This document shows positions 17,302-26,191 of a DNA stretch of 64,000 nt, piece after piece (position 1 is the stretch's first letter; the number at the start of each line of letters is the position of its first letter). The stretch spans positions 124,001 through 188,000 of the forward strand of contig NZ_QKRB01000046.1 of the NCBI RefSeq assembly GCF_003233845.1, in the 5' to 3' direction. Position numbers and translations under genes: made by a program. The DNA is from Paenibacillus sambharensis. GTDB lineage: Bacteria > Bacillota > Bacilli > Paenibacillales > Paenibacillaceae. The notes below the pieces were generated by a model. That model made no database searches and was not told where the DNA came from. It worked only from the letters and a program-made list of their open reading frames with translations.

Positions 17302-19140
17302 TTAATATACATCCCGCTGATATCGTTTGTCCTGCTGCAAGCGGGTCAGATATTCCGCCGCTTCCTCCGGGCTCATGCCGCCCTCTTGCATAAGAATCGT
17401 CTGCAGTGTTGCGTGAACATCATGTGCCATCTGGCTCTCATCGCCGCACACATAGACTGCTGCGCCTTCCTGCAGCCACTGGTACAGCTCGGCACTTCTC
17501 TCCAGCATCCGGTGCTGTACGTATACCTTCTCGGCGGAATCACGCGAGAACGCCACATCCATACGCGTCAGCACGCCATCCTTCAGCCAGCGCTGCCACT
17601 CCACCTGATACAGGAAGTCTGTTGCAAAATGCTGGTCGCCGTAGAACAGCCATGTCTTGCCTTCTGCTCCGGTCTCTTCACGCTCGCCAAGGAACGCGCG
17701 GAACGGGGCAACGCCCGTTCCCGGACCGACCATAATAATCGGTGTATCCGGGTTCTCCGGAAGCTTGAAGTTCGGGTTCGCCTGAATGTAGACCGGCAGG
17801 GAATCACCTGCGGCCACGCGCTCAGCCAGATGAGTGGAGCATACGCCATAACGGTTGCGCCCGTTAGCCTCATAGCGAACCGTACGAACGGTAAGATGAA
17901 CCTCATCCGGGTAAGCCTGCGGGCTGCTCGCGATCGAGTAGAGACGGGCAGGCATTTTCCTAAGTACCTGTACGAACTCCTCAGCCGGAACACCCTTCAA
18001 ATCATAGTCCTGAACCAGATCAAGCAGATCACGGTTCTGAATATACGCTCTCAGCTCCTGCTGGCTGGAAGCTTCGACAAAATCCTTCAGCTTGCTGCCT
18101 GGAACCAGCTTGCCCGCCTGCTCAAGCAGAGGCTTGGACAATACTGTTATCTCAAAATGCGTGCGAAGCGCCTCATAGAGGGAGGTCTTCTCGCCGTTCT
18201 TGTTAATTGTTACCGCCTCGTCTGCCTGCCAGCCCATCGCCGCAATCAGTTCCTCAACGAGCTGCGGATGGTTCTCCGGATAGACGCCCAGGCTGTCTCC
18301 CGGCTCATACTGGAGGCCGGAGCCTTCAAGCGACAGCTCGATATGACGAGTCTCACGCGCCGAGCCGCGTCCGTTAAGGTTAAGGTTCTCCAGAACTTCA
18401 GCACGGAACGGGTTGGTCCGCGAATACTCCGAAGCAACCGACGGTCCGGTGATCGCGGATGTTTCACCAACGCTGACGGACACAGCTGCCGAACCCGCGC
18501 TCAGCGAATCCAGCACCTGGTTCATCCACTCTGCAGCCGGCTCATCGAAGTCGACGTCACAGTCCACACGCGGAGTCAGCTGCTCTGCGCCGAGCTCGCC
18601 AAGCCGCTTGTCGAAATCTTTGCCCGTCTGGCAGTAGAACTCGTAAGAGAGATCGCCGAGGGCCAGTACGGAATATTTCAAACCTTCCAGCTTCGGTGCC
18701 CGCTTGCTGTGAAGGAATTCGTAGAATGGGATCGCATTATCCGGCGGCTCGCCTTCACCATGCGTGCTGACTACGATCAGCAGGTTCTGAACTTTCTTCA
18801 AATTATTCGTCTTGAAATCACCCATCGAAGACAGCGTAACCTGGAAGCCCTGCTCTTCGAGCTTGCTGCTTACCTTCTTCGCGAGCCCCTGGCTGTTCCC
18901 AGTCTGGGAGCCGAAGAGCACGGTCACTTCCTTGGAGACAGGCGCCGCTGGAGCCGGTGCCGCCGCTGTTGCTGCCGGCGCTGCCGCTGTGCCCGGCTGT
19001 ACGGCCAGCGCTGCTCCCTGTGTCGCTGTCAGATACCCGCTGAGCCACATCCGCTGCACATCCGTCAACCCGGGAAGAAGACGGTTCAGCAGCTCTGCCT
19101 GCTCCTGATTGAATGGACTGTTAGTCACTTGAAGTTCCAA
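17302..19140 (-). CDS. cysJ: Assimilatory sulfite reductase (NADPH), flavoprotein alpha subunit
   Basis: A 612-residue diflavin reductase: an N-terminal extension (ELQVTNSPFNQEQAELLNRL), an Ala/Pro-rich linker, a flavodoxin domain (VLFGSQTGNSQGLAKK, STHGEGEPPDNA), then FAD and NADPH domains (RLYSIASSP, MVGPGTGVAPFRAFL, YVCGDE, C-terminal YQRDVY). It passes electrons from NADPH to CysI. I chose the TTG at 19140 because AGGTGAGGTGGG is at ideal spacing and the resulting N-terminus fits Bacillus CysJ; a GTG at 19152 is within that ribosome site. Confidence 0.95.
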   Translation of the reverse strand: MELQVTNSPFNQEQAELLNRLLPGLTDVQRMWLSGYLTATQGAALAVQPGTAAAPAATAAAPAPAAPVSKEVTVLFGSQTGNSQGLAKKVSSKLEEQGFQVTLSSMGDFKTNNLKKVQNLLIVVSTHGEGEPPDNAIPFYEFLHSKRAPKLEGLKYSVLALGDLSYEFYCQTGKDFDKRLGELGAEQLTPRVDCDVDFDEPAAEWMNQVLDSLSAGSAAVSVSVGETSAITGPSVASEYSRTNPFRAEVLENLNLNGRGSARETRHIELSLEGSGLQYEPGDSLGVYPENHPQLVEELIAAMGWQADEAVTINKNGEKTSLYEALRTHFEITVLSKPLLEQAGKLVPGSKLKDFVEASSQQELRAYIQNRDLLDLVQDYDLKGVPAEEFVQVLRKMPARLYSIASSPQAYPDEVHLTVRTVRYEANGRNRYGVCSTHLAERVAAGDSLPVYIQANPNFKLPENPDTPIIMVGPGTGVAPFRAFLGEREETGAEGKTWLFYGDQHFATDFLYQVEWQRWLKDGVLTRMDVAFSRDSAEKVYVQHRMLERSAELYQWLQEGAAVYVCGDESQMAHDVHATLQTILMQEGGMSPEEAAEYLTRLQQDKRYQRDVY

Positions 19141-19207
19141 CTTAAATCCCACCTCACCTAACGAACGAATATTAATTTTTTACAAAAATCGCAGTTTAAC
19201 TTATCTG

Positions 19208-19236
19208 AATGTAACACAGCCGTGTGAAGCGGTCAA
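19208..19236 (-). promoter_or_regulatory. Candidate promoter of cysJI
   Basis: On the minus strand TTGACC (19236-19231), 17-bp spacer, TACATT (19213-19208), about 70 bases before the cysJ start. No S-box or T-box structure is seen. Confidence 0.55.
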
Positions 19237-19305
19237 AGCTTAACATTTTATAATAGCTATCAGGAAAACTAATAAATGAATATTGTGGGAACATACTTGA
19301 ATTAT

Positions 19306-21387
19306 TCAATCAAAACGCAGCTGATCTAGATAGTTATGGAGAACGGGCGCCGCCTTTTGCACTACATATTTACTGCCGCCCCGCTCCTGAACATTCTCTA
19401 CCATTAGGCTGAGCAGCAGCTCTGCGTTATCGGCATCATAGACGACAAACCAGCCATTCTCCTGCCCTTTCTCATCCTTGCTCCGCTTCAGCTCAGCTGT
19501 TCCCGTCTTGCCGGCAGTCTTCCGTCCCTGCTTTAATGCCCCGTGACCGGTGCCGCTTGGGTTCTCGACAACCTGCAGAAGCATATTATGAACTGCCAGA
19601 GCCGTTTCCGGATTCATTAGCGGGTCTCCCCATGCCTCTCCGGTGACATCCGATACCCGGTCATGCAGTTCGAACACGGGCTTGATCAGCTTCCCATCGT
19701 TCATGAAAGGCGTATAGGACAGCGCCAAGTGCAGCGAGGTCATCTGCACCTCACCCTGTCCATAGGAGGAATCAGCCAGCAGAATCTCGCTTGTGATCCC
19801 CTTGTTGGACAGACTCGCCTTAGGGAAAGGATAAGCAACCGGCAGCGGCTGTCCGAAGCCGAACTTCTCCGCCTCCCGGCTGAAATTGTCCGCCCCCATC
19901 TCAACAGCTTCCTGTGCCAGGAATATATTGTCCGAATTCACCATCGCATCCGCCAGCTTCTCGACCGGCGCATTGCGAACCCTCTTCACATAGTAGCTGC
20001 CCCAGCTTTCGTCCTTCGTCCAGCGCAGCCCTTCAATCCTCTTCTCCTCATCTAGTGTTGTTACACCAAGCTGCAGGCCAATGGCTGCGGTAATCGGCTT
20101 GAATACCGATCCGGGAGCATATAGACTTGTAAACCGGTTCAGCAGCGGCTTCTCCGGGTCATTGGTCCAGTCTTTCCACTGCTCGGAGGACAGTCCCCGG
20201 ATGAAGGCGTTCGGATCATACGACGGGCTGCTGACAAGTGCCAGAACTTCACCTGTCCGCGGCTGTATAGCCGCGCCTGTTCCCGAGTCGCCGGCATAAG
20301 CTTCGTAGATCGCCGTCTGCAGATCCGCATCCACGGTAACATAAATATCTTCCCCGTGTACCGGAGCTGCTTCCGTCAATACTTCTCTCGTGCTTCCGTC
20401 AGCAGCAAGAATCGATATCCGCAGACCATCCTGCCCCCTAAGGCGGTCTTCATAGACCAGCTCCATTCCTGCCTTGCCGATTACATCGCCGGGGGCGAGA
20501 TTCTTGTCCGCCTTCTTCTCTAAATCCTCTGCCGTGACTTCGCGGATATAGCCTGTCAGATGGGCAGCCGCTTCCCCGTAAGGGTACGTTCTTACGCTCT
20601 CTTCGCGGATAGAGACGCCTGACAGGTCACTATAGCTTGTCTTCGCCCGTTCACCGGTCAGGTTGGCAATCGGCACGAACAGATTGTCCTTAACCCATGA
20701 AGCCCCAAGCTTGCCGCGGATCTGCTCCTCTGTCATGCCAAGACGCTTCGCAAGCGTTGCAATGGCCTTATCCCTGTCTTCCCCCAGCTCCCCGGGCACA
20801 ACACCCAGCACCTTCATGCTGTCGTTAACAGCAAGTCCCTGCCCGAACCGGTCATACAGCCCGCCCCTCTGGGCCTTCAATGTCCGAACCGTTACTCTGT
20901 CTCCCTCCTTCATGGAAGGAAACAGCAGCGCAGGCGACCAGTTAATCATCCACTCATTCGTCTCCGTGTTCTTGACCGCTTCCAGCTTGCCCTTGGCCTC
21001 AACCGGACCGGCCGAGGTATCCATACTCATTTGATAAGGGTAGCTCGTGCTTGTCTCCACTTGTTGTGTCTTGACCGGTCTAGTCTGACCGGCTCCCTCT
21101 GCCAAGATTTCCTCTTCGGGCAGGTCAAGCTCGACCTTCAAATTCTGCATGCCGATTCCTTCATAGATCGATGTATGCCGCTTGACGAATTCATCCTTGG
21201 TGATGGCTGCTTGTGATTGACCGGACAGCAGCGCGTACATCTCTCCGTACTGCCCTTGCTCCCAGTGGTCTATGTAGGCTGCCATCGTATCCTCCGGTTT
21301 GGGAACGACGACCTCCTCCTCCTTCATACAGCCGCTCAGCAGCACCACAATTAAAGTCATGAGCCCAAGCAGGAAATACTTCTTCAT
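19306..21387 (-). CDS. pbpC: Class B penicillin-binding protein, PBP3/MecA-like lipoprotein transpeptidase
   Basis: A 693-residue transpeptidase that cross-links peptidoglycan. It has a lipobox (LLSGC), an NTF2-like MecA_N domain (about residues 30-150), a dimerisation domain and the transpeptidase domain. All three active-site motifs are present: SVFK (serine nucleophile, in YAPGSVFKPITA), SDN (in MVNSDNIFLAQ) and KTGT (in GRKTAGKTGTAEL). This architecture matches B. subtilis PbpC (PBP3), a low-affinity class B enzyme related to PBP2a. Monocistronic on this strand, between cysJI and ctaB. The gene symbol rests on architecture, not alignment. Confidence 0.88.
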   Translation of the reverse strand: MKKYFLLGLMTLIVVLLSGCMKEEEVVVPKPEDTMAAYIDHWEQGQYGEMYALLSGQSQAAITKDEFVKRHTSIYEGIGMQNLKVELDLPEEEILAEGAGQTRPVKTQQVETSTSYPYQMSMDTSAGPVEAKGKLEAVKNTETNEWMINWSPALLFPSMKEGDRVTVRTLKAQRGGLYDRFGQGLAVNDSMKVLGVVPGELGEDRDKAIATLAKRLGMTEEQIRGKLGASWVKDNLFVPIANLTGERAKTSYSDLSGVSIREESVRTYPYGEAAAHLTGYIREVTAEDLEKKADKNLAPGDVIGKAGMELVYEDRLRGQDGLRISILAADGSTREVLTEAAPVHGEDIYVTVDADLQTAIYEAYAGDSGTGAAIQPRTGEVLALVSSPSYDPNAFIRGLSSEQWKDWTNDPEKPLLNRFTSLYAPGSVFKPITAAIGLQLGVTTLDEEKRIEGLRWTKDESWGSYYVKRVRNAPVEKLADAMVNSDNIFLAQEAVEMGADNFSREAEKFGFGQPLPVAYPFPKASLSNKGITSEILLADSSYGQGEVQMTSLHLALSYTPFMNDGKLIKPVFELHDRVSDVTGEAWGDPLMNPETALAVHNMLLQVVENPSGTGHGALKQGRKTAGKTGTAELKRSKDEKGQENGWFVVYDADNAELLLSLMVENVQERGGSKYVVQKAAPVLHNYLDQLRFD

Positions 21388-21586
21388 GGAGTCCCCAGCC
21401 TTTCATGCAAAATATCTCTACCCAGTTAGACGACAAAATGCGGTAATTAGGTGCGCTGTATCCAAATTTTCATTGAATCCGCTGTTTCGGGCAGCAAAAA
21501 AAGCACCCCTGCACTTCAGACCGGGCGCAGCGCGTTACCGCACTGTGTCCGGGCAGTCTGAGCGGGATGCCGGATATATATTTAGC

Positions 21587-22519
21587 TTAGTTAAACAAAG
21601 GCATAATCAGTGAGTATCCGATAATAATAAACAGCAGCACCGTGATGTGATTCAGTGAGAAAATAAACATCGTCTTGGCCCAGCTTTCCGCCTGCTTGCG
21701 GCGGTAGGTGGCCAGACTGAGCACGAACCAAGCAAGGCTGAGCAGTCCCGCGGTTACAGCAACGAATGGACTGAAATCCCAAAACAGTACGCTTGAGAGC
21801 AGCAGCAGCACAAGATATACGTTCGTCTGAAGGTACGTTCTGCGAAGACCCTTCACAACCGGCAGCATCGGAACCTTGGCCGCGCGGTATTCCTCCATCC
21901 GGCGGATCGCAATCGCGTAGAAATGCGGCATCTGCCAGATCAGCATCATCACGAACAGCGCCAGGATGCCGGTATGCATCATATCAGGCGAGATCGCAGC
22001 CCAGCCAATCAGCGGAGGTGTCGCCCCCGAAAGGCTGCCAACCTCGGTATTGTAAATCGTCGAACGCTTCGTCCACATTGTGTAAGGAACCACGTAGAGG
22101 AACAAGCCCAGGAAACCAAATACCGCTGCAAGCGGTGAAGCATAATATAATGTGACCAGTCCCACAGCCGCCATCACAAAGCCGAGAGCCAGTCCCGCTT
22201 TCGTGGTGATCTGACCGGTAACCGTCGGCCGCTTCTTGGTTCGTTCCATTATAATGTCGATGTCCCGGTCGTACAAATTATTAAAGGCACCTGCCGAGCC
22301 GATGACAAGCGCCGAACCGATCAGCGCCAGCACGATGCTGCCGATTTTATCGAAGAACGGGATCTGATGAACGAGCAGTGCCATACTGAGCCCCGCGAAC
22401 ATCGCGATGAGGTTGGACTTGATGATTCCTGTCTTGATCGTATCAAAAAGCACCTTCGAGAACGAAGCTGCGGAAATATCGTAGCCGGCATCAAGCGGAT
22501 TTTCTCTTATCGTGCGCAT
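21587..22519 (-). CDS. ctaB: Protoheme IX farnesyltransferase (heme O synthase)
   Basis: A 310-residue UbiA-family membrane prenyltransferase that adds farnesyl to heme b, giving heme O for the terminal oxidase. The Asp-rich prenyl-diphosphate motif NNLYDRDIDIIMERTKKRP lies near residue 81, and YNTEVGSLSGATPPLIGW near 155. About nine membrane helices. It is far from the ctaDEFG-like cluster at the right end, whose oxidase needs its product. Downstream 21388-21586 shows no gene. Confidence 0.93.
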   Translation of the reverse strand: MRTIRENPLDAGYDISAASFSKVLFDTIKTGIIKSNLIAMFAGLSMALLVHQIPFFDKIGSIVLALIGSALVIGSAGAFNNLYDRDIDIIMERTKKRPTVTGQITTKAGLALGFVMAAVGLVTLYYASPLAAVFGFLGLFLYVVPYTMWTKRSTIYNTEVGSLSGATPPLIGWAAISPDMMHTGILALFVMMLIWQMPHFYAIAIRRMEEYRAAKVPMLPVVKGLRRTYLQTNVYLVLLLLSSVLFWDFSPFVAVTAGLLSLAWFVLSLATYRRKQAESWAKTMFIFSLNHITVLLFIIIGYSLIMPLFN

Positions 22520-22703
22520 GTGTCAAACACGCCTCCTCCCTTACTATCCTCTACATACTATCATAAAAATCATCCGTTGTTTCGTTTTCTCCATCAGCCA
22601 TCATCAATTTGTCATAATTTCTGTGGCACTTTCGTTAAAAATATCACTTTAATTTGCAAAACGGGCTGCATGGCGCTACCGCAGGTTGCTTTAGGGCGAG
22701 GAA

Positions 22704-22775
22704 TTTGTGGGCATAAGAAGGCGGCTGCGCCCTTAACTGGAAGGTTAGGGTCAGCCGCTCGGATGTGAGGATATT
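22704..22775. repeat. Dispersed 72-bp hairpin repeat, copy 1
   Basis: About 72 bases are shared, with a handful of differences and a short indel, with 26071-26142 in the same orientation. Both contain GCGGCTG ... CAGCCGC arms around an inner TTAACTGGAA..GTTA hairpin. It lies between ctaB and the accessory stretch. It may be a mobile hairpin, a terminator-like element or a small structured RNA; the sequence does not decide. Confidence 0.7.
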
Positions 22776-22812
22776 GCTAAGATCTGTGCTTGAATGGTGA
22801 AGCGCTGACATA

Positions 22813-23221
22813 TTATTCTATTGGTTCCTTTAAATATAGGTATAACTTTATTGAGCCTAGAAAGAGCCGCTGAGAAATGGTGTAAGTCACCAGTATACCA
22901 ATCCCCCATAGCAACCAATCCCAAGGTAAGGGCGACAACTGACCAACTTTATAACTAAACCGCACATCAGTCAAGTGCCATATGCCTGGTACAATTGAAA
23001 TTACCAGCCACACAAGGTACAATACGAAACTTTTGAATTTCTGCAACTGAATTAGATTTAATCTGGAAATAAAAAGCACAATTGCACATACGACTATACC
23101 ATAACCGCCTCCCAAATCCCTGAAGTCTGAGCCATAAGCACGCCCAAACCCATAAAAACCCATAATAGGTCCCGAAAATAATCAATAGCCCTATTAGTCC
23201 TTTATAGCCGATTCCCTTCAT
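22813..23221 (-). pseudogene. Frameshifted membrane-protein gene, paralog of the upstream gene
   Basis: Two overlapping frames together encode a relative of the 140-residue protein at 23251-23673. The first frame (MKGIGYKGLIGLLIIFGTYYGF) loses register after GTYYGF. The match resumes one frame over with FGRAYGSDF..., then VLYLVWLVISIVPGIWHLTD and LPWDWLLWGIGILVTY to the stop. The break falls exactly on a perfect 10-bp tandem repeat (23146-23165); removing one copy restores a single frame of about 135 codons. I placed the start at the ATG at 23221 after GCGAGGAA. Family and function unknown. An assembly error is possible. Confidence 0.75.
23146..23165. repeat. 10-bp perfect tandem duplication causing a frameshift
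   Basis: AAACCCATAA occurs twice head-to-tail (23146-23155 and 23156-23165). Ten is not a multiple of three, so the duplication shifts the reading frame of the membrane-protein gene. Confidence 0.85.
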
Positions 23222-23250
23222 GTCTGGTTCCTCGCTATCATGTCGGCCGT

Positions 23251-23673
23251 TCACTCACTTGCAGCTCCGCTGCCGCTCTGCTTCTTTATCCTATATTTGA
23301 GATACATTTCAGTTCCAATCCAAAAAACGACTTGGGACAGTATATAAATGATATATATATTCGACCAAAGCAGCCAATCCCACGGAAAAGATATCCACCC
23401 CCCACCGGATTCTTCCCTATAGCGCATATCTCTCATAATTAATATGTTTGGTATGGTTGAGATACCAATCCATATAAAATAAAGTATTAAACCGCCAACC
23501 CTCTTTATCTGGATAATATTTAGAACTGAAAATGATAACAGTAATAAATCTCCAACTGTCAAAGGCCATTCTTCAACGCCCTCAAAGGATGCGCCGTAAT
23601 AACGGGCGAAACCATAATATGCCCCTACTACTATTAGTATGCTTATAAAACCTCTAAGAAAGGTTGCTATCAT
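23251..23673 (-). CDS. Small membrane protein, intact member of a tandem pair
   Basis: A 140-residue protein with four hydrophobic segments. Marks shared with the broken downstream copy are YYGFARYYG, GLILYFIWIGISTIPNI, MRDMRY and FPWDWLLW. Start ATG at 23673 after GTGAGGAAGC. The stop lies within a few bases of the next gene, so the pair was probably co-transcribed. No known family recognised. Base composition is A+T-richer than the flanking core genes, which suggests acquisition. Confidence 0.7.
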   Translation of the reverse strand: MIATFLRGFISILIVVGAYYGFARYYGASFEGVEEWPLTVGDLLLLSFSVLNIIQIKRVGGLILYFIWIGISTIPNILIMRDMRYREESGGGWISFPWDWLLWSNIYIIYILSQVVFWIGTEMYLKYRIKKQSGSGAASE

Positions 23674-23753
23674 GTTGCTTCCTCACAATCTTAATAAAAG
23701 ACATTATAGAACTTCATACAAAATTGCCGTCTTATAATTTTTTCCTTAATACA

Positions 23754-23788
23754 ACTCCTCCAGTGGATATTTCTATTACCGGAGGAGT
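23754..23788 (-). terminator. Terminator of the interrupted secreted-protein gene
   Basis: ACTCCTCC (23754-23761) pairs with GGAGGAGT (23781-23788), 8 bases past the stop of the interrupted gene, followed on the minus strand by TGTATT. Confidence 0.6.
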
Positions 23789-23795
23789 GAAGTTT

Positions 23796-24125
23796 TTAAA
23801 CTTTATAACTTCCAATGGCAAATATGAAATACGAGTAGTGTTTATATGACCACGTTGTTTCTGAGTCGTTGTCCCTCCATCCTAACCACTTATAACTCAC
23901 TGTGTTGTCCTCAAAAAGAACATTTCTTATACTACTGAACTCATCACCTACAAATAATTCACTTCCAGGCTCGCCAATCTTTTCTGTATTACCTTCTATG
24001 TTGATTTCCTGAATTGAAATTATTGATGCACTTGAGTCAACACCTTCAGCTGCTGGTGACGTTTGTAATGATGTGAGCGAACTCCAAGCACTCTCATTGT
24101 TGGCACTCTTTGGATTGTCAACAGT
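23796..24125 (-). pseudogene. 3' fragment of a secreted-protein gene split by the IS element
   Basis: Immediately past the IS end the minus strand is open for about 109 codons to a TAA at 23798-23796, encoding VDNPKSANNESAW..., ..IGEPGSELFVGDEFSSI.., and ..YKWLGWRDNDSETTW... It has no start of its own. When joined to the 5' fragment through one copy of the 3-bp ACT duplication, the frame is continuous (..WIGYT + VDNPK..), giving a protein of about 204 residues. Rich in Ser, Asn, Glu and aromatic residues, consistent with a beta-rich extracellular protein. No family recognised. Confidence 0.75.
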
Positions 24126-24128
24126 AAA

Positions 24129-24924
24129 TCAGACAGTTTTTTTAAGGGCTTCTTGGCGATACTGCGCAGGTGTCATGTAGCCTAGTCTCCCATGAATGCG
24201 ATGCTTGTTAAACCAGTTGACGTAATCGTATAATTCCACTTCTAGATGACATAGACTTTGAAAGTTCATCTGATTCACGAACTCTGTTTTCATGATTTTG
24301 TAGGTGGCTTCGGCTACAGCATTGTCGTATGGACAGCCTTTCTTACTAAGGGACGGGCCAATCCCAAACATCCCTAGCAGCTCGTCTATCTTTTGGTTTT
24401 TAAACTCGCTACCACGGTCAGTATGAAACCATTGAATCTGGCCTAAATCGCCCTCAACGCTTGCAGACGCACGGGAAAATCAGAGCAGCGTCCTTACTCA
24501 GACCTGCACTATGGCCAATGATTTCTCGGTTAAACAAATCGAGCAGTACGCAAATATAGTGCCATTGGTTCTGAACCCTCACATCGATCAGATCGCTGAC
24601 AATGAGCGCTTGGCTTCCTCCTGCTCGAACTCACGGTCCAATACATTTGCCGTTTCTGCTTCATTCAGAAGCAGCTTTAAGGGGCTTGTATTGAGCCACC
24701 GTGTAGGTAGAAACCAAACCTTGCTCGTTCATAATCCGGCCAATGCGGCGCCTGGATACGACCATTCCACGTTCTTGGAGCTTAACCTTCAGCTTGCGTG
24801 TGCCGTATGCTTTTCGATTCTTGTGGAAAATCTCCACAATGGCTTCCGTTAAATCGTCTTCGTTCGGTTGTTCTTTCGCTTCATAGTAAAACGTACTTCT
24901 TGCGATTTGCAGGACGTCGCACAT
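24129..24924 (-). pseudogene. IS3-family transposase OrfB, multiply frameshifted
   Basis: The catalytic integrase part of the transposase. The pieces match a normal OrfB: MCDVLQIARSTFYYEAKE, then WFHTDRGSEFKNQKIDELLG, then SKKGCPYDNAVAEATYKIMK and LGYMTPAQYRQEAL. The DDE residues are all present but in different frames. Reading the DNA gives a 4-base TGAA duplication near 24656, a missing base near 24610 and an extra C near 24476. In family members OrfB is made by -1 frameshifting from OrfA; an AAAG stretch near 24970 could serve this. Confidence 0.85.
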
Positions 24925-24965
24925 TGCTGATACCGAGTATTTATCAAGGTTATTTTGGATGATAG

Positions 24966-25250
24966 CTACTTTCGTCCCATGATCAGCGCGGCTTGCTTTA
25001 AAATATCCACCTCCATTTTCAGGCGCTCGTTCTCTTTTCGTAAAGTGAGCAGCTCATTTTCTTCTGACGATCGATTATCCTTCTCCTTGAAGGAACCCGT
25101 TGTCTGAGCTTGCTTAATCCAGCGGTCTAAAGCGGAAGCTGTGAGGTCATACTCCTCCACAATTGCAGCTCTGGACTTCCCGTATTCATAAAGTTCCACC
25201 ATTTGTTTTTTGAATGCTGGAGTAAAGGTACGCCGTTGTTGTTTTGGCAT
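24966..25250 (-). CDS. IS3-family transposase OrfA
   Basis: A 94-residue protein with the IS3 OrfA helix-turn-helix (RRTFTPAFKKQMVELYEYGK, YDLTASALDRWIKQ) and a C-terminal leucine-zipper-like helix (ELLTLRKENERLKMEVDILK). It binds the element ends. It looks intact, starting at ATG 25250 with an AAGGAG-type site upstream, but with OrfB broken it cannot mobilise the element. Confidence 0.88.
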   Translation of the reverse strand: MPKQQRRTFTPAFKKQMVELYEYGKSRAAIVEEYDLTASALDRWIKQAQTTGSFKEKDNRSSEENELLTLRKENERLKMEVDILKQAALIMGRK

Positions 25251-25312
25251 TGTAGTGATCCGCTCCTTAAGATGATAGGTCTATTCTACAAGCCCTTATT
25301 TTTTCTGTCCAA

Positions 25313-25600
25313 CTAAGTGTAGCCGATCCAATCTCCTTCACCACGAGTAGGAGTGTAAGTAAGTCTACCGGATTGAGTGAACCCTAAAGACTCATGATGG
25401 ACTGACAGCCCCTTATAGAAAACTTGAAGAGTAGCTCGATGTGCACTATCATCGAAACTGTAGTTAATATTAACTGGACCGGATCCTATCAAATGAGTCT
25501 GACTTCCTACCGAAACATGGACAGCTGCATGTGTGACTTTGTTAAACATCGGTAACTGCATGAGTACTAAACACATGAACAGAATGATCGCTTTTTTCAC
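25313..25600 (-). pseudogene. 5' fragment of a secreted-protein gene split by the IS element
   Basis: It begins at ATG 25600 with a clear signal peptide (MKKAIILFMCLVLMQLPMF, cleavage likely after THA), then a beta-rich part (VGSQTHLIGSGPVNINYSFD, LTYTPTRGEGDWIGYT). The reading frame runs three bases into the IS and stops at TAG. Host sequence ends at 25316. The rest of the gene lies at 23796-24125. The truncated product may still be secreted. Function unknown. Confidence 0.75.
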
Positions 25601-25825
25601 TTTAAACTTCCTCTCAGATGTAATCGTTCTTTTTCAGTAACAGCAACCATGAATCTCTAAACTTAGCGTAAGCCTCCTCCTTACTACACAGCTGTAATTA
25701 TATTCCTCTCAATATGTCTAATGCTGTCGAATCATATCCTTTAGTAACTCTTTATGTAATAATGATGAAAATTTGTAGAAAATTGTTTTGAGTGGTTATT
25801 TTATTGGAATTTCGGGTCTCTTTCG

Positions 25826-25861
25826 TGTCACTTTAGTGACAAACACTTGGTTTTAGTGACA
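25826..25861. promoter_or_regulatory. Palindrome plus half-site in a gene-free stretch
   Basis: TGTCACT-tt-AGTGACA (25826-25841) is followed by a further TTTTAGTGACA (25851-25861). The arrangement looks like an operator or structured element between the split secreted-protein gene and the XRE gene. Otherwise 25601-26070 holds no supportable gene. Confidence 0.35.
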
Positions 25862-26070
25862 TTTGCTCGAAGGTTAAAATATGCGGTTCCAACGTGCTCG
25901 GATTTGGCGGACAAGCGCCGTTACCAAATCAAGTCTCTAGCAATAGTAGGTCCTATCTGATAAGGAAAGGTAGCAAATAGAGGAGCATACGTTCAAGATC
26001 CAGAAGGTTTGCAAAGATTTTTGGGGCAGAGTAGCTCAAGTGCTTAGATGGGTATCCAACAACAAAATGC

Positions 26071-26142
26071 TTTGTGAGCATAAAAAGGCGGCTGTGCCTT
26101 AACTGGAAAGTTAGGGCCAGCCGCTAATGGATGCGAGAATAT
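26071..26142. repeat. Dispersed 72-bp hairpin repeat, copy 2
   Basis: Same orientation and closely similar sequence to 22704-22775, including GCGGCTG / CAGCCGC arms and an inner AACT..AGTT stem. It sits just downstream of the XRE-type gene (minus strand), on the other side of the accessory stretch. Confidence 0.7.
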
Positions 26143-26191
26143 GCAAAGTGTCCACACCGATAGCCGATGGCTGCTCAGTTACTGATTAGCC

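Larger units (their letters stand above)
24126..25315 (-). mobile_element. Decayed IS3-family (IS150-like) insertion sequence, 1190 bp
   Basis: The element carries orfA and a broken orfB. Its ends are imperfect inverted repeats sharing GACAG and TAAGGGCTT (plus 24126 inward; minus 25315 inward). A 3-bp target duplication, plus-strand AGT, flanks it at 24123-24125 and 25316-25318. Excising the element and one AGT rejoins the interrupted host gene in frame, which supports these ends. orfB has three frameshifts, so the element cannot make its own transposase. Confidence 0.85.

Noticed and set aside
17386-19161. A 591-codon plus-strand frame, and a similar one at 15991-17196
   Set aside because: Antisense to cysJ and cysI, which have intact catalytic motifs and normal lengths.
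24511-24852. A plus-strand frame within the IS element
   Set aside because: Antisense to the degraded orfB.
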